Counted from the stretch's first letter, positions 38,775 to 48,224 are shown. The stretch is DNA of 64,000 nucleotides from Bacillus_BD sp963708895 (GCA_963708895.1 CAVPUE010000002.1:248001-312000), one strand, 5' to 3'. Notes: generated from the letters alone by a model not told the origin. Program-made: numbers and translations.

Positions 38775-38813
38775 AAATGGCTGACTTCTACGTTTAGTAG
38801 AACAGCCGTTTTT
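38775..38813 (+). terminator. Intrinsic terminator of glyQS
   Basis: AAATGGCTG (38775-38783) pairs with CAGCCGTTT (38803-38811), with an inner TTCTAC/GTAGAA helix and a T-run. Confidence 0.8.
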
Positions 38814-38895
38814 GAAAAAAGGTGTCCAGAAGATTGGTAAAAGAATGATTATTATAGTTATTCTTTTCATTTCGCGAAAATAGTATATAATAATT

Positions 38896-38912
38896 ATGTT
38901 ATAGTATAACAT
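38896..38912 (+). promoter_or_regulatory. Palindrome with CcpN-like half sites upstream of ccpN
   Basis: ATGTTATAGTATAACAT is a perfect 17-bp palindrome, 30 bp before ccpN and just after a TATAAT (38886-38891). Each strand, read with its neighbours, matches the reported CcpN site TRTGHYATAYW at 10 of 11 positions (TATGTTATAGT, AATGTTATACT). Candidate autoregulatory operator. Confidence 0.5.
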
Positions 38913-38941
38913 TATTCATTTTCAACTGGGCATGATAGGTG

Positions 38942-39574
38942 GTGTTAACAATAGAACTAAGTAAACGGCAAGAGCAAATATTAGAAATTGTAAAAGGTAA
39001 TGGTCCAATTACAGGTGAACATATTGCGGATCGTCTACATTTAACAAGAGCAACCCTTAGACCAGATTTAGCTATTTTAACAATGGCAGGCTTTTTGGAT
39101 GCTAGACCAAGAGTCGGATATTTTTATACAGGTAAGACAGGTGTGCAACTTCTTACGGATAATTTGCAAAAGTTAATTGTAAAGGATTACCAATCGATAC
39201 CTGTTGTAGTGAATGAAAATGTATCTGTATATGATGCAATTGTTACTATGTTTTTAGAGGATGTGGGTACATTATTTGTTGTTGATAGTCATTCCAAGCT
39301 AGTTGGAGTTCTATCACGGAAAGATTTATTAAGGGCAAGTATTGGTAATCAGGAGTTAACGACATTACCTGTTAATATTATAATGACAAGGATGCCGAAT
39401 CTTACCATTTGTCATCGTGATGATCTATTAATAGATGTGGCAAAGAAATTAATTGATAAACAAATTGATGCGGTTCCTGTTGTTAAGGATGTAGACAATG
39501 ATTATGAAGTGATTGGTCGAATTACAAAGACTAATATTACAAGGGCATTAGTCACCTTAACAGAGGACCAATAA
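38942..39574 (+). CDS. ccpN: Gluconeogenesis repressor CcpN
   Basis: CcpN represses gapB and pckA in the presence of glucose. An N-terminal winged helix (KRQEQILEIVKGNGPITGEHIADRL, LTRATLRPDLAILTMAGFLDARPRVGYFY in outline) is followed by two CBS domains that sense nucleotides (VSVYDAIVTMFLEDVGTLFVVD and MTRMPNLTICHRDD). The start is uncertain: GTG 38942 aligns best with the family, giving 210 residues. It precedes yqfL by 39 bp, as in B. subtilis. Confidence 0.92.
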   Translation: MLTIELSKRQEQILEIVKGNGPITGEHIADRLHLTRATLRPDLAILTMAGFLDARPRVGYFYTGKTGVQLLTDNLQKLIVKDYQSIPVVVNENVSVYDAIVTMFLEDVGTLFVVDSHSKLVGVLSRKDLLRASIGNQELTTLPVNIIMTRMPNLTICHRDDLLIDVAKKLIDKQIDAVPVVKDVDNDYEVIGRITKTNITRALVTLTEDQ

Positions 39575-39613
39575 CCTGATTTTGATACTTGTTGTAGAAG
39601 GGATGATAAATGG

Positions 39614-40426
39614 ATGAGCAAGATGCCAATCATCTATGTGGTTTCTGACTCGTTAGGAGAAACGGCAGAACTCGTCACAAAAGCGGCCATAAGCCAATTC
39701 AATAATTCGGATCATTTTATTATAAAGCGATTTCCATTTGTTGAGGATGTGTCAAATATAGATGAGGCTATTTTTTTAACAAAAAGTGATCATGCAATGA
39801 TTGTATATACGCTTGTTAGACCTGAAATTCGTCAGTACTTAAAAGAAGCGGCTGAGAAAGCGGAGATTGTAGCTTACGATGTAATTGGACCATTAATAGA
39901 TAATATCCAATCTATTTCAGGAAAAACCCCTTTACATGAACCGGGGCTAATTCATACATTAGACGAAGATTATTTTAAAAAGGTAGAAGCGATTGAATTT
40001 GCCGTGAAATATGATGATGGTCGAGACCCAAGAGGTGTACTTAAGGCTGATCTCGTGTTAATTGGTGTTTCAAGGACGTCCAAAACGCCACTATCTCAAT
40101 ATTTGTCACATAAAAGGATTAAAGTAGCAAATGTTCCAATCGTACCAGAAGTGGATCCACCAGAAGAGCTTTTTTCCATTAATCCAGCAAAATGTATTGG
40201 ATTAAAAATCCAACCTGAGATGTTAAGTGGAATCAGAACGGAACGTTTGCGATCGTTAGGCTTAAGTGATTCTGCCAATTATGCGAAATTTGAAAGAATT
40301 AAAGAAGAATTGATTCATTTTGACAAGTTGATCGATAAAATAGGCTGTCCTGTCATTGATGTCACCAACAAGGCAGTTGAGGAAACGGCCAATATTATTT
40401 ACAGCATGTACCAAAAAAATAATTAA
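39614..40426 (+). CDS. yqfL: PPDK/PEP synthase regulatory kinase-phosphatase YqfL
   Basis: A 270-residue DUF299 protein. Family members phosphorylate (with ADP) and dephosphorylate a threonine in pyruvate phosphate dikinase or PEP synthetase. The P-loop-like LIGVSRTSKTPLSQYLS (about residues 147-163) and the NVPIVPEVDPPEELF and NAKC-type blocks are present. The partnership with ccpN ties it to gluconeogenic control. In B. subtilis yqxD would follow; it is absent. Confidence 0.92.
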   Translation: MSKMPIIYVVSDSLGETAELVTKAAISQFNNSDHFIIKRFPFVEDVSNIDEAIFLTKSDHAMIVYTLVRPEIRQYLKEAAEKAEIVAYDVIGPLIDNIQSISGKTPLHEPGLIHTLDEDYFKKVEAIEFAVKYDDGRDPRGVLKADLVLIGVSRTSKTPLSQYLSHKRIKVANVPIVPEVDPPEELFSINPAKCIGLKIQPEMLSGIRTERLRSLGLSDSANYAKFERIKEELIHFDKLIDKIGCPVIDVTNKAVEETANIIYSMYQKNN

Positions 40427-40429
40427 ATG

Positions 40430-40462
40430 AAATAGCACATGATCATAAATGTGCTATTTTTT
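40430..40462 (+). terminator. Intrinsic terminator of ccpN-yqfL
   Basis: AAATAGCACAT (40430-40440) pairs perfectly with ATGTGCTATTT (40449-40459), with a T-run. A second weaker hairpin, AAAAAGGG/CCCTTTTT with a T-run, lies at 40521-40546. Confidence 0.9.
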
Positions 40463-40946
40463 ATGGCGCATGTATGTTTGTATTTAACTTGGTATAGAAT
40501 GATAAGTTGAAACTTTATGCAAAAAGGGTGCAAAAAGCCCTTTTTTGTTCTATAATAAAAAATTGTGATAAAAATTCCTCATATTAGGTTTAGACTTTCA
40601 CTACAAGGAATAAACTATTTATTGTGAGATGTCAAGAGCAACGTAAATAATTTCGACATGATTTCAAGAAATTTCATTTTGAAAAGAGGGAATATGTGGA
40701 GTGATGTAGAATTATTAGTATATTAGGAAACCCTGTAAGTAATCAGATCTGATTTATTTTGTCGATAGACAGTGATGATGAAGTGCATAAGAACTATGAA
40801 GAAAGAGGTATTACCTGAAAAAAGGATAGACCGTCACAAATAAAAACGAGATAAATTTTATTGTAGTGTTTGGAAAAAATGTCTACATTTGCAGGATTTT
40901 AGGTTTTTTTGACGAATACCTCATAAAGTAAATGGAGGTGTTCACT
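40463..40946 (+). other. 480-bp non-coding region before dnaG
   Basis: No credible gene. In B. subtilis yqxD sits here. A TATAAT at 40551-40556 with a weak GTGCAA 17 bases upstream could start a leader of about 385 bases reaching dnaG. The region has inverted repeats (TTTCAA/TTGAAA around 40663-40684) and short frames broken by stops, such as FILSIDSDDEVHKNYEERGIT at about 40752-40816. It could be a regulatory leader or decayed coding DNA; I do not recognise it. Confidence 0.5.
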
Positions 40947-42753
40947 TTGTCAGAGCGAATTGCCGAAGAAACAATAAATGAAATCCGGCAAAGAACCGAT
41001 ATAGTGGATATCATAAGTGAATATGTTCAGCTGAATAAGCAGGGACGTAATTATCTAGGTCTTTGTCCCTTTCATCAAGAAAAGTCTCCATCTTTTTCAG
41101 TTTCTACAGATAAACAAGTATATCACTGCTTTGGGTGTGGTGCCGGTGGTAATGTGTTTTCATTTCTTATGGAAATAGAGGGACTCAGTTTCCAAGAAGC
41201 AACCATTAAACTTGCAGATAAAGCGAATATAGAGCTTGGTGACAGCTTAACTTTAAGTAAATCTAAATCTGTTCCTGATGATATCAAACAAATGATTGAA
41301 GCACATCAATTATTAAGTAAATTTTATCATCATTTGCTTGTGAATACAAAAGAAGGACAGAAAGCATTAGAATATTTGCTTGCGAGAGGTTTTTCAAAAC
41401 AGTCCATTGAAAAATTTCAAATTGGTTATGCCTTAAATTCTTGGGACTTTGATTATAAATTTTTAATGAATAAACAATTCCATCCAAAATTATTGGAAAA
41501 GGCTGGCTTAATCATTAAACGTGAACAAGATGGAAGTTATTTTGATCGCTTTCGTGATCGAATTATGTTCCCTATTGTTAATCGAAATAATGAGACCATT
41601 GCTTTTTCAGGAAGAATATTGGGGTCTGAACAACCAAAATATTTAAATAGTCCTGAAACAGCTATTTTTAATAAAAGTAATGTTTTATATAACTATTATT
41701 TAGCGAGACCAACGATTCGAAAACACCAACAGGCAGTACTATTTGAAGGATTTGCCGATGTGATTGCGGCTGACCGTTCGGGTATTGAAAATGGTGTCGC
41801 TACAATGGGAACTTCATTGACGAAAGAACATATTTCAATTCTAAAAAAAAATGTCCAGTCCGTTACGATTTGCTACGATTCTGATTCTGCAGGTATAGAA
41901 GCTGCTTATAAAGCTGGTGAAATGCTACAGAAAGCAAACTGTCAAGTAAAGGTAGCGGTAATGCCAAAAGGAATGGACCCTGACGATTATGTAAAGAATT
42001 ATGGAGAAGAGAAGTTTCGAAACGATGTAATTGGATCAAGTTTAACATTTATGGGTTTCAAAATGCTTTACTTTCGAAAAGGGAAAAATTTGCAGGTTGA
42101 AGGAGATCGACTTCTTTATCTCGAAGAAGTATTAAAAGAAATTAGTCTTCTTGAAAGTGCAGTTGAGAAGGATCTCTATTTAAGGCAACTCTCAGATGAA
42201 TTTAATCTTTCACTGGAGGCATTAAAGGAACAGGAAAGGCAGAATTATAAACAGACACATCCAAATGCGCGAAATGAAAGAAAAGAACCTGTTCAAAAAT
42301 TTCTCGCACCAAGGTATGTTGAACGTGTTAAACCAGCATACCATGAACGCAGAAAGATTTTTAATTGCTCATATGCTTCGTAGTATGGATGTAACATTTA
42401 AAGTTCAAGAAATGCTTGAAGGTAATACCTTAAATATTGATGAGCATCAAGCTATTATCACTTATTTATATGGCTTTTATGAAAGTGATCATATACCTGA
42501 TTTGAATAGTTTTATCCATTATGTTGATGATGAGAATTTGAGGCGGATCATTGTCGAAATTGAAATGATGCAAATAAATGATGAGATATCAGAACAAGAA
42601 TTAATGGATTATATAAACCAGGTGTTGAATTATAAAAAAAGGTTAAAAATAAAAGAAAAAGAAGATGAATTAAAGGAAGCAGGTCGCCAAAAGGATTTTG
42701 AAAAAGCAAAAATTCTTTGGCAAGAGATACAACAAATACGAAAAACAATGTAA
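40947..42753 (+). CDS. dnaG: DNA primase DnaG (one frameshift)
   Basis: Primase lays RNA primers at the replication fork. GGAGGTG precedes the TTG start at 40947 (an ATG at 40932 lies before the ribosome site). The zinc-binding domain has CPFHQEKSPSFSVSTDKQVYHCFGCGAGG in outline; the TOPRIM core has VLFEGFADVIAA and TICYDSDSAGIEA; a C-terminal helicase-interaction domain follows. The frame breaks at about 42345: CATGAACGC should be CATAACGC (YHNAERFLIAHML). Corrected length is 601. Confidence 0.95.
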
Positions 42754-42787
42754 TAGTTTCTTTGATTTTTTTGAAGGAGGGGGACAA

Positions 42788-43912
42788 ATGGCTGAAAAAT
42801 CGGCTCGTTCAAAAGAGGTTGAATCAGAATTGACCCTAGAACAGGTAAAAGAGCAGTTAACATTATTAGGAAAAAAGACAGGCGTCCTTGCCTATGATGA
42901 TATTGCAGAAAAATTAGCAACGTTTGAATTAGACTCAAATCAAATGGATGAATTCTACGAACATTTAGGTGATCAAGGTGTTGAGTTAGTGGGTGAATCT
43001 GAAGAGAGTGACCCAAATCCAAAAGAATTGAAAAAAGATGAAGAAGAATTTGATTTAAATGATTTAAGTGTTCCTCCTGGAGTGAAGATAAATGACCCTG
43101 TGCGAATGTATTTAAAGGAAATTGGACGTGTCAACCTTCTTTCAGCAGAAGAAGAAGTGAAGCTTGCGCTAAGAATTGAACAGGGTGATGAAGAAGCAAA
43201 AAGAAGCTTAGCTGAAGCAAACCTTCGATTAGTCGTAAGTATTGCCAAACGATATGTCGGACGTGGCATGCTGTTTTTGGATCTCATTCAAGAAGGAAAT
43301 ATGGGATTAATTAAGGCTGTAGAAAAATTTGATCATCGAAAAGGCTTTAAGTTTAGTACGTATGCCACATGGTGGATTCGTCAAGCAATCACGAGAGCCA
43401 TTGCCGATCAAGCTAGAACGATAAGAATACCGGTTCATATGGTTGAGACAATCAATAAACTCGTTCGTGTACAAAGACAGCTACTACAGGATTTAGGGCG
43501 CGAACCAACACCAGAAGAAATTGGTGAAGATATGGATCTAACTCCTGAAAAGGTACGTGAAATATTAAAAATCGCTCAAGAGCCTGTATCATTAGAAACT
43601 CCAATTGGTGAAGAGGATGATTCGCATCTTGGTGATTTTATTGAAGATCACGAGGCAACTTCACCTTCAGAGCATGCTGCATATGAATTATTAAAAGAAC
43701 AATTAGAAGATGTTCTAGACACTCTTACAGATCGGGAAGAAAATGTATTACGACTACGTTTTGGACTTGACGATGGTAGAACACGTACACTTGAAGAAGT
43801 TGGAAAAGTATTTGGAGTAACACGTGAACGTATACGTCAAATTGAAGCGAAAGCTCTAAGAAAATTAAGACATCCAAGTAGAAGTAAAAGGTTAAAAGAC
43901 TTTTTAGAATAA
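42788..43912 (+). CDS. sigA: Primary sigma factor SigA
   Basis: The housekeeping sigma-70 (RpoD), 374 residues from ATG 42788 behind GAAGGAGGGGG. Region 1.1 is at the N-terminus; region 2 contains LDLIQEGNMGLIKAVEKF and TYATWWIRQAITRAI with IADQARTIRIPVHM; region 4.2 contains TLEEVGKVFGVTRERIRQIE. It is paired with dnaG, as in the macromolecular synthesis operon of other Firmicutes. Confidence 0.98.
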   Translation: MAEKSARSKEVESELTLEQVKEQLTLLGKKTGVLAYDDIAEKLATFELDSNQMDEFYEHLGDQGVELVGESEESDPNPKELKKDEEEFDLNDLSVPPGVKINDPVRMYLKEIGRVNLLSAEEEVKLALRIEQGDEEAKRSLAEANLRLVVSIAKRYVGRGMLFLDLIQEGNMGLIKAVEKFDHRKGFKFSTYATWWIRQAITRAIADQARTIRIPVHMVETINKLVRVQRQLLQDLGREPTPEEIGEDMDLTPEKVREILKIAQEPVSLETPIGEEDDSHLGDFIEDHEATSPSEHAAYELLKEQLEDVLDTLTDREENVLRLRFGLDDGRTRTLEEVGKVFGVTRERIRQIEAKALRKLRHPSRSKRLKDFLE

Positions 43913-43922
43913 GATAAATATG

Positions 43923-43960
43923 AATAGTTTGCTTCTTATATTTAGAAGCGAACTATTTTT
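43923..43960 (+). terminator. Intrinsic terminator of dnaG-sigA
   Basis: AATAGTTTGCTTCT (43923-43936) pairs with AGAAGCGAACTATT (43944-43957) with one G-T wobble, followed by T residues. Confidence 0.88.
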
Positions 43961-44034
43961 CTTTGTCCATTTTTATTTAGCTATGTTAATCTTAAGTAAG
44001 AAGCCATTAAGATTTCAAATAGGATCGTGATTTT

Positions 44035-44571
44035 ATGAATGAGAGTAGAAAACAAATTATTATTAATGAAATAATCTATTGGAAAAAAAATCGAATGCTT
44101 CCCGAACATTACTGTGACTTTTTACTTGCTCTATATACTAAAGGCAATGGACTGCAAGATCAATCACAAAAATCGCGTTTAAGAAAAAATATCTTATTAT
44201 TATTCATACTTATTCCTATTGGTATATTTTTATTTTATTTTACTGAATTATCTCTCACTTTGCAAATAGTCTTTGGATTCATTTTAATAATAATGGGAAT
44301 CTTATTGACCTTTTATAGTGCGAAAAGAGGAATGCTCTTTCAAATACCTCTTATTATGACAGCATTCCTATTATTATTTGTCTCTGTTCAAATAACGGTC
44401 ATACATACTTCTGACGATTCATTTATGCTATATATTGTTTTAGCAATCAATTGTTTTATATGGATTTTTACAGGTTTAAAATTAAAACAAATCTATTTTA
44501 CTATTTCTGGTACCGCTGGACTCATATTATTGATTTTTTCACTCATTAAAAGCATTGCCTTCCCATTCTAA
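44035..44571 (+). CDS. Uncharacterised polytopic membrane protein
   Basis: A 178-residue protein. The cytoplasmic-looking N-terminus (about 50 residues, with INEIIYWKKNRMLPEHYCDFLL) is followed by about six membrane segments from residue 52 on. The N-terminal phrase resembles small conserved Bacillaceae membrane proteins, but I cannot assign a family with confidence. It stands between sigA and cccA, a slot with variable content in relatives. A repeat element separates it from the terminator at 44771. Confidence 0.7.
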   Translation: MNESRKQIIINEIIYWKKNRMLPEHYCDFLLALYTKGNGLQDQSQKSRLRKNILLLFILIPIGIFLFYFTELSLTLQIVFGFILIIMGILLTFYSAKRGMLFQIPLIMTAFLLLFVSVQITVIHTSDDSFMLYIVLAINCFIWIFTGLKLKQIYFTISGTAGLILLIFSLIKSIAFPF

Positions 44572-44582
44572 TCATAGGATAA

Positions 44583-44763
44583 GGCTCTTTTCTCAAACTT
44601 TGTAGCTTTTATAGGGAGAAAAAGCTAATTGTCATTGTTATTATGTTGAAATAGCTTAATATTTTTGAGAAAAGAGCTGCAAACTTAATACGAATGCATA
44701 AAATAGCTATTACTACGTTAAAATCGGCTTTTGGATTTTAACAACAAACTTTACGAAACAGCC
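44583..44763 (-). mobile_element. MITE-like element, copy D, inverted, with target duplication
   Basis: A full 181-bp copy in minus orientation. Exact 8-bp duplications TAGGATAA lie at 44575-44582 and 44764-44771. On the minus strand it has GGCTGTTTCGTAAAGTTTG at the left, hairpin 1, the long-arm hairpin, and an inner AGCTTTT/AAAAGCT helix. It was inserted between the 44035 gene and its probable terminator; the rest of the gap to cccA shows nothing else I recognise. Confidence 0.93.
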
Positions 44764-44770
44764 TAGGATA

Positions 44771-44801
44771 AAAAATCTCCTTACTTTATGGAGATTTTTT
44801 T
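44771..44801 (+). terminator. Intrinsic terminator next to element D
   Basis: AAAAATCTCC (44771-44780) pairs with GGAGATTTTT (44790-44799), with a T-run. Its first base is the last base of the element's target duplication. Confidence 0.85.
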
Positions 44802-44942
44802 CTATTTTGTTTACTGATAACTTAAAGTGACAAAGTTATGCCTAAAGACTTTATCTTCTCTTGTTTTTGAAGTAAAATAGTAATTGTTTAAATATACTAA
44901 CTAATTAAAATTTTTCTACAAAACAATGGGAGGGGATATACT

Positions 44943-45305
44943 TTGAAAAGAAGTCCGTTATTACCATTTGGAATTATTATGATTGTAGGCGTTTTAGTGA
45001 TGTTGCTGCTCTCATTTAAAGGAATTGGTGACTCTAGGGATTTAGCGGCTGAATTAGAGGGTGGTGACGAACAAACTGACCAAGTAGCAGCAAACCCTGA
45101 AGAAATCTATCAGAGTTCATGTATTGGCTGCCATGGGGATCAATATCAAGGTAGTGGAAGTGCTCCTGCATTAACAGGTGTGGGAGAAAGATTATCGAAT
45201 GAAGAACTAGAGGATGTAGTTGTAAATGGTAGAAATGCAATGCCATCAGGTCTCGTTTCACCAGAACAAGCTGGAGATATGGCAGAATGGTTGTCAGGTT
45301 TATAA
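44943..45305 (+). CDS. cccA: Membrane-anchored cytochrome c-550
   Basis: CccA carries electrons on the outer face of the cytoplasmic membrane. The 120-residue protein starts at TTG 44943 behind GGGAGGGG. An N-terminal anchor (FGIIMIVGVLVMLLLSF) precedes an acidic linker and the heme domain with CIGCH (about residues 60-64) and the axial methionine in NAMPSG. Single heme, c-type. Confidence 0.95.
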   Translation: MKRSPLLPFGIIMIVGVLVMLLLSFKGIGDSRDLAAELEGGDEQTDQVAANPEEIYQSSCIGCHGDQYQGSGSAPALTGVGERLSNEELEDVVVNGRNAMPSGLVSPEQAGDMAEWLSGL

Positions 45306-45320
45306 TTGCTTATAATTATA

Positions 45321-45356
45321 ATGAAAAGTCCTTTGCATATGCAAAGGACTTTTCAT
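45321..45356. terminator. Perfect 36-bp palindrome after cccA
   Basis: ATGAAAAGTCCTTTGCAT (45321-45338) is followed immediately by its exact reverse complement (45339-45356). It can form a very stable hairpin and probably terminates cccA, though the T-run is short. Confidence 0.75.
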
Positions 45357-45416
45357 ATACTAAAATAGATGGAAAAATAAACAACTTTTAAAATTAAGAG
45401 ATTATGTGGTGAACGG

Positions 45417-46127
45417 ATGAATAGTGAAAAATTATCTAAACGTTTAGAAACAGTGGCTAAATACATACCAATAGATAGTCGGCTTGCTGATATCGGCTCA
45501 GATCATGCTTATTTACCTTGTCATATGGTACAGAATGGGCTCATCCCATTTGCGATAGCAGGTGAAGTAGTAGAGGGCCCCTTTCAATCTGCAAAAGGTC
45601 AAGTCGTACAATTAGGATTGGACGAAAAGATTTCCGTAAGATTAGGGGATGGGTTGGCAGTTATTGAACAAGGAGAGGTTGATTGCATTACGATTGCTGG
45701 TATGGGAGGGTCTCTCATAGCAAGTATATTAGAACAAGGAAAAGCAAAATTAGGGCAAGTGAAAAGGCTTGTTCTTCAACCCAATATCAGTGCTATTTCG
45801 GTCCGAGAGTGGCTATTAGAGAATGGATGGGGATTAACCGCTGAGGAAATTTTAGAAGAAGATGGAAAGATTTATGAAATCCTTGTGGCCGAACAAGGGG
45901 ATGAAAAAGCGGCCTATCAAAATAACCTTGAAAAAGGTTTATTACTTGGACCTTATCTGATTAAAGATAAAGATTATATTTTTCAAAAGAAATGGTCAAT
46001 GGAAAAAGAGAATTGGCTTAAAATATTGAATCAACTAGAAAAGGCATCCAATACAGTAGAAAATAATGAGAAAAAGCAAGAACTTCAAAAAAAGATCGAG
46101 CTTGTGGAGGAGGTACTAGAGAAATGA
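45417..46127 (+). CDS. trmK: tRNA m1A22 methyltransferase TrmK
   Basis: TrmK (YqfN) methylates N1 of A22 in tRNA. The 236-residue protein has the SAM motif LADIGSDHAYLPC (about residues 23-35), CITIAGMGGSLIASIL, and a C-terminal helical coiled-coil domain (LEKASNTVENNEKKQELQKK). The stop overlaps the yqfO start (ATGA). Confidence 0.93.
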   Translation: MNSEKLSKRLETVAKYIPIDSRLADIGSDHAYLPCHMVQNGLIPFAIAGEVVEGPFQSAKGQVVQLGLDEKISVRLGDGLAVIEQGEVDCITIAGMGGSLIASILEQGKAKLGQVKRLVLQPNISAISVREWLLENGWGLTAEEILEEDGKIYEILVAEQGDEKAAYQNNLEKGLLLGPYLIKDKDYIFQKKWSMEKENWLKILNQLEKASNTVENNEKKQELQKKIELVEEVLEK

Positions 46128-47242
46128 AAAAAGTAAATGGACATGAAATTATTGGGATATTTGAGAAATTTGCACCTAAATATTTGGCAATGGAAGGCGA
46201 CAAAATTGGCTTACAGATTGGTCGTTTAAATAAACCTGTTCATAAAGTGATGATTGCACTGGACGTACTTGAGGAAGTAGTGGATGAGGCGATTGAAAAG
46301 GAAGTAGACCTGATTATTGCCCATCATCCATTAATCTATCGACCATTAAAAAATATTACAACTGATGGACTCCCAGGTAGAATGATTGAAAAATTATTAA
46401 AACATAATATTGCTGTCTATGCTGCACATACAAATCTTGATGTAGCAAAAGGCGGTGTGAATGATTTATTGGCAAGTGCATTGGGATTATCCAACACTGA
46501 AGTTCTCGTACCTACTCATGAAGTAAAGTTAAAAAAACTGGTTGTTTATGTACCTGTTGAGGATAGTCTTAACGTAAAAGAAGCACTGGGAAATGCTGGA
46601 GCAGGTGCAATTGGTAACTATAGTCATTGTTTATACTCTACAACTGGAACAGGACAATTTTTACCAGGCGAAGAGACAGATCCATATATAGGTCAAAGTG
46701 GTGGAGAGCTTCAGGAAGTAGAGGAAGATCGAATCGAAACGATTTTTCCTGATTACCTTGAGAAAAGCGTTTTGCAGGCTATGTTGAAGGCACATCCCTA
46801 TGAAGAAGTAGCATATGATATTTATCCTCTTGAGAATAAAGGAGAGACACTAGGCCTTGGACGAATCGGTAGAGTAGAAGAAACCACTTTAGGTGAATTT
46901 GCTAATAAGATAAAAGAAGCGCTTGATGTTCCAACGGTTCGAGTTGTAGGTGATCTAGAATCAAAGGTGAAGAAAGTGGCCGTTTTAGGTGGGGATGGAA
47001 ATAAATATATTTCATCCGCAAAATTCAAAGGGGCAGATGTTTATGTAACGGGTGATATATATTATCATGTTGCACATGATGCGATGATGATGGGGTTAAA
47101 TGTAATCGACCCGGGACATAATGTTGAAAAGGTAATGAAAACAGGGATCGCCAATTCACTTTCTAAAGTTTGTTCTGAAAAAGGGTTTGATGTAACCATT
47201 TTTCCTTCAGAACAAAAAACGGAACCTTTTCAATTTTTATAA
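46124..47242 (+). CDS. yqfO: Nif3-like dinuclear metal-centre protein YqfO
   Basis: A 372-residue NIF3/DUF34 protein of the long form, with an inserted PII-like domain (about residues 130-230). Metal ligands are visible in IIAHHPLIYRP, AAHTNLD and the C-terminal DPGHNVEKV. The molecular function is not proved; suggested roles include metal trafficking or GTP cyclohydrolase-like activity. It is coupled to trmK, a widespread arrangement. Confidence 0.92.
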   Translation: MKKVNGHEIIGIFEKFAPKYLAMEGDKIGLQIGRLNKPVHKVMIALDVLEEVVDEAIEKEVDLIIAHHPLIYRPLKNITTDGLPGRMIEKLLKHNIAVYAAHTNLDVAKGGVNDLLASALGLSNTEVLVPTHEVKLKKLVVYVPVEDSLNVKEALGNAGAGAIGNYSHCLYSTTGTGQFLPGEETDPYIGQSGGELQEVEEDRIETIFPDYLEKSVLQAMLKAHPYEEVAYDIYPLENKGETLGLGRIGRVEETTLGEFANKIKEALDVPTVRVVGDLESKVKKVAVLGGDGNKYISSAKFKGADVYVTGDIYYHVAHDAMMMGLNVIDPGHNVEKVMKTGIANSLSKVCSEKGFDVTIFPSEQKTEPFQFL

Positions 47243-47252
47243 GGTAAACAAA

Positions 47253-47282
47253 AAAATAAAGCACCGAATGGGTGCTTTATTT
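47253..47282. terminator. Bidirectional terminator yqfO/ispH
   Basis: AAATAAAGCACC (47253-47264) pairs with GGTGCTTTATTT (47271-47282). The right arm overlaps the ispH stop codon on the minus strand. Confidence 0.88.
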
Positions 47283-48224
47283 TGCTACTTTTTTAACCTT
47301 AGGAAGTATTTTCGTTAAAGGAACTTTGTTTTCTTTCGTCCATGTTGATGAATCAGTTGGGTCAAATTGTTCCAGAAAAGAGATGACCTCTTTGGTGATT
47401 GGAGTTGGTGTTGAAGCACCTGCTGTAACTGCTACAGTCTTGGCATCTTTAATCCAATCAATATCGATTTCAGTAACATCTGCAACACGATAGGCCGTTG
47501 TATGGGCAATTTCTTCGGATACCTGTGCAAGTCTATTGGAATTATTACTTCTTGGATCACCAACGACAATTAAGACATCAGCTTGACCTGCTTGTTGGGC
47601 AACTGCTTCTTGTCTGACCTGCGTAGCCATACAAATTTCCCTTTCAAAGTCAGCATGAGGATATTTCTCTTTAATTTTCTCCATAATATCAGCGACATCC
47701 CACTGACTCATGGTTGTTTGATTGGTTATAAGAATTTTTTCGGCATTAATGGTTAAGTTTTCAACATCTTGTTCATTTGATACAAGGTGAACGGCATGTG
47801 GAGCAACACCAATTGCTCCTTCAGGCTCAGGGTGATTTTTTTTACCAATATAAATAATGGTATAGCCTTCTTTTACTTTTTCCCTAATTAAGTCATGTGT
47901 TCTCGTCACATCTGGACAAGTAGCATCAATGGAAACAAGGCCTCTTTGCTTCGCTATTTCTCGAACTTCAGGCGAAACACCATGTGCCGTAAAAATAACG
48001 GTACCTTTTTTAACCTTTTCGATGATCTCTTTCCGATTTTCACCATCTAATGTAATAATGCCTTCCTCTTCAAATGCATCTGTAATATGTTTATTGTGAA
48101 CGATCATTCCTAAAATATAGATTGGTCGTGGTAATGTTTGATCTAAAGCCGCATTTCGGGCAATCACCATCGCATCAACAACACCATAGCAATACCCACG
48201 CGGAGAAATTTTAATGACATTCAT
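47277..48224 (-). CDS. ispH: HMBPP reductase IspH
   Basis: IspH performs the last step of the MEP isoprenoid pathway, giving IPP and DMAPP. The 315-residue protein has the three iron-sulfur cysteines (RGYCYGVV, DATCPDVTRTH, NNSNRL with EICMATQVRQ) and the FTAHGVSP block. ispG, the preceding enzyme, is encoded 6.5 kb away on the same strand. Confidence 0.96.
   Translation of the reverse strand: MNVIKISPRGYCYGVVDAMVIARNAALDQTLPRPIYILGMIVHNKHITDAFEEEGIITLDGENRKEIIEKVKKGTVIFTAHGVSPEVREIAKQRGLVSIDATCPDVTRTHDLIREKVKEGYTIIYIGKKNHPEPEGAIGVAPHAVHLVSNEQDVENLTINAEKILITNQTTMSQWDVADIMEKIKEKYPHADFEREICMATQVRQEAVAQQAGQADVLIVVGDPRSNNSNRLAQVSEEIAHTTAYRVADVTEIDIDWIKDAKTVAVTAGASTPTPITKEVISFLEQFDPTDSSTWTKENKVPLTKILPKVKKVAK

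Noticed and set aside
40752..40816. Small peptide gene FILSIDSDDEVHKNYEERGIT before dnaG
   Set aside because: No ribosome site or suitable start codon, and the flanking frame is broken by stops.
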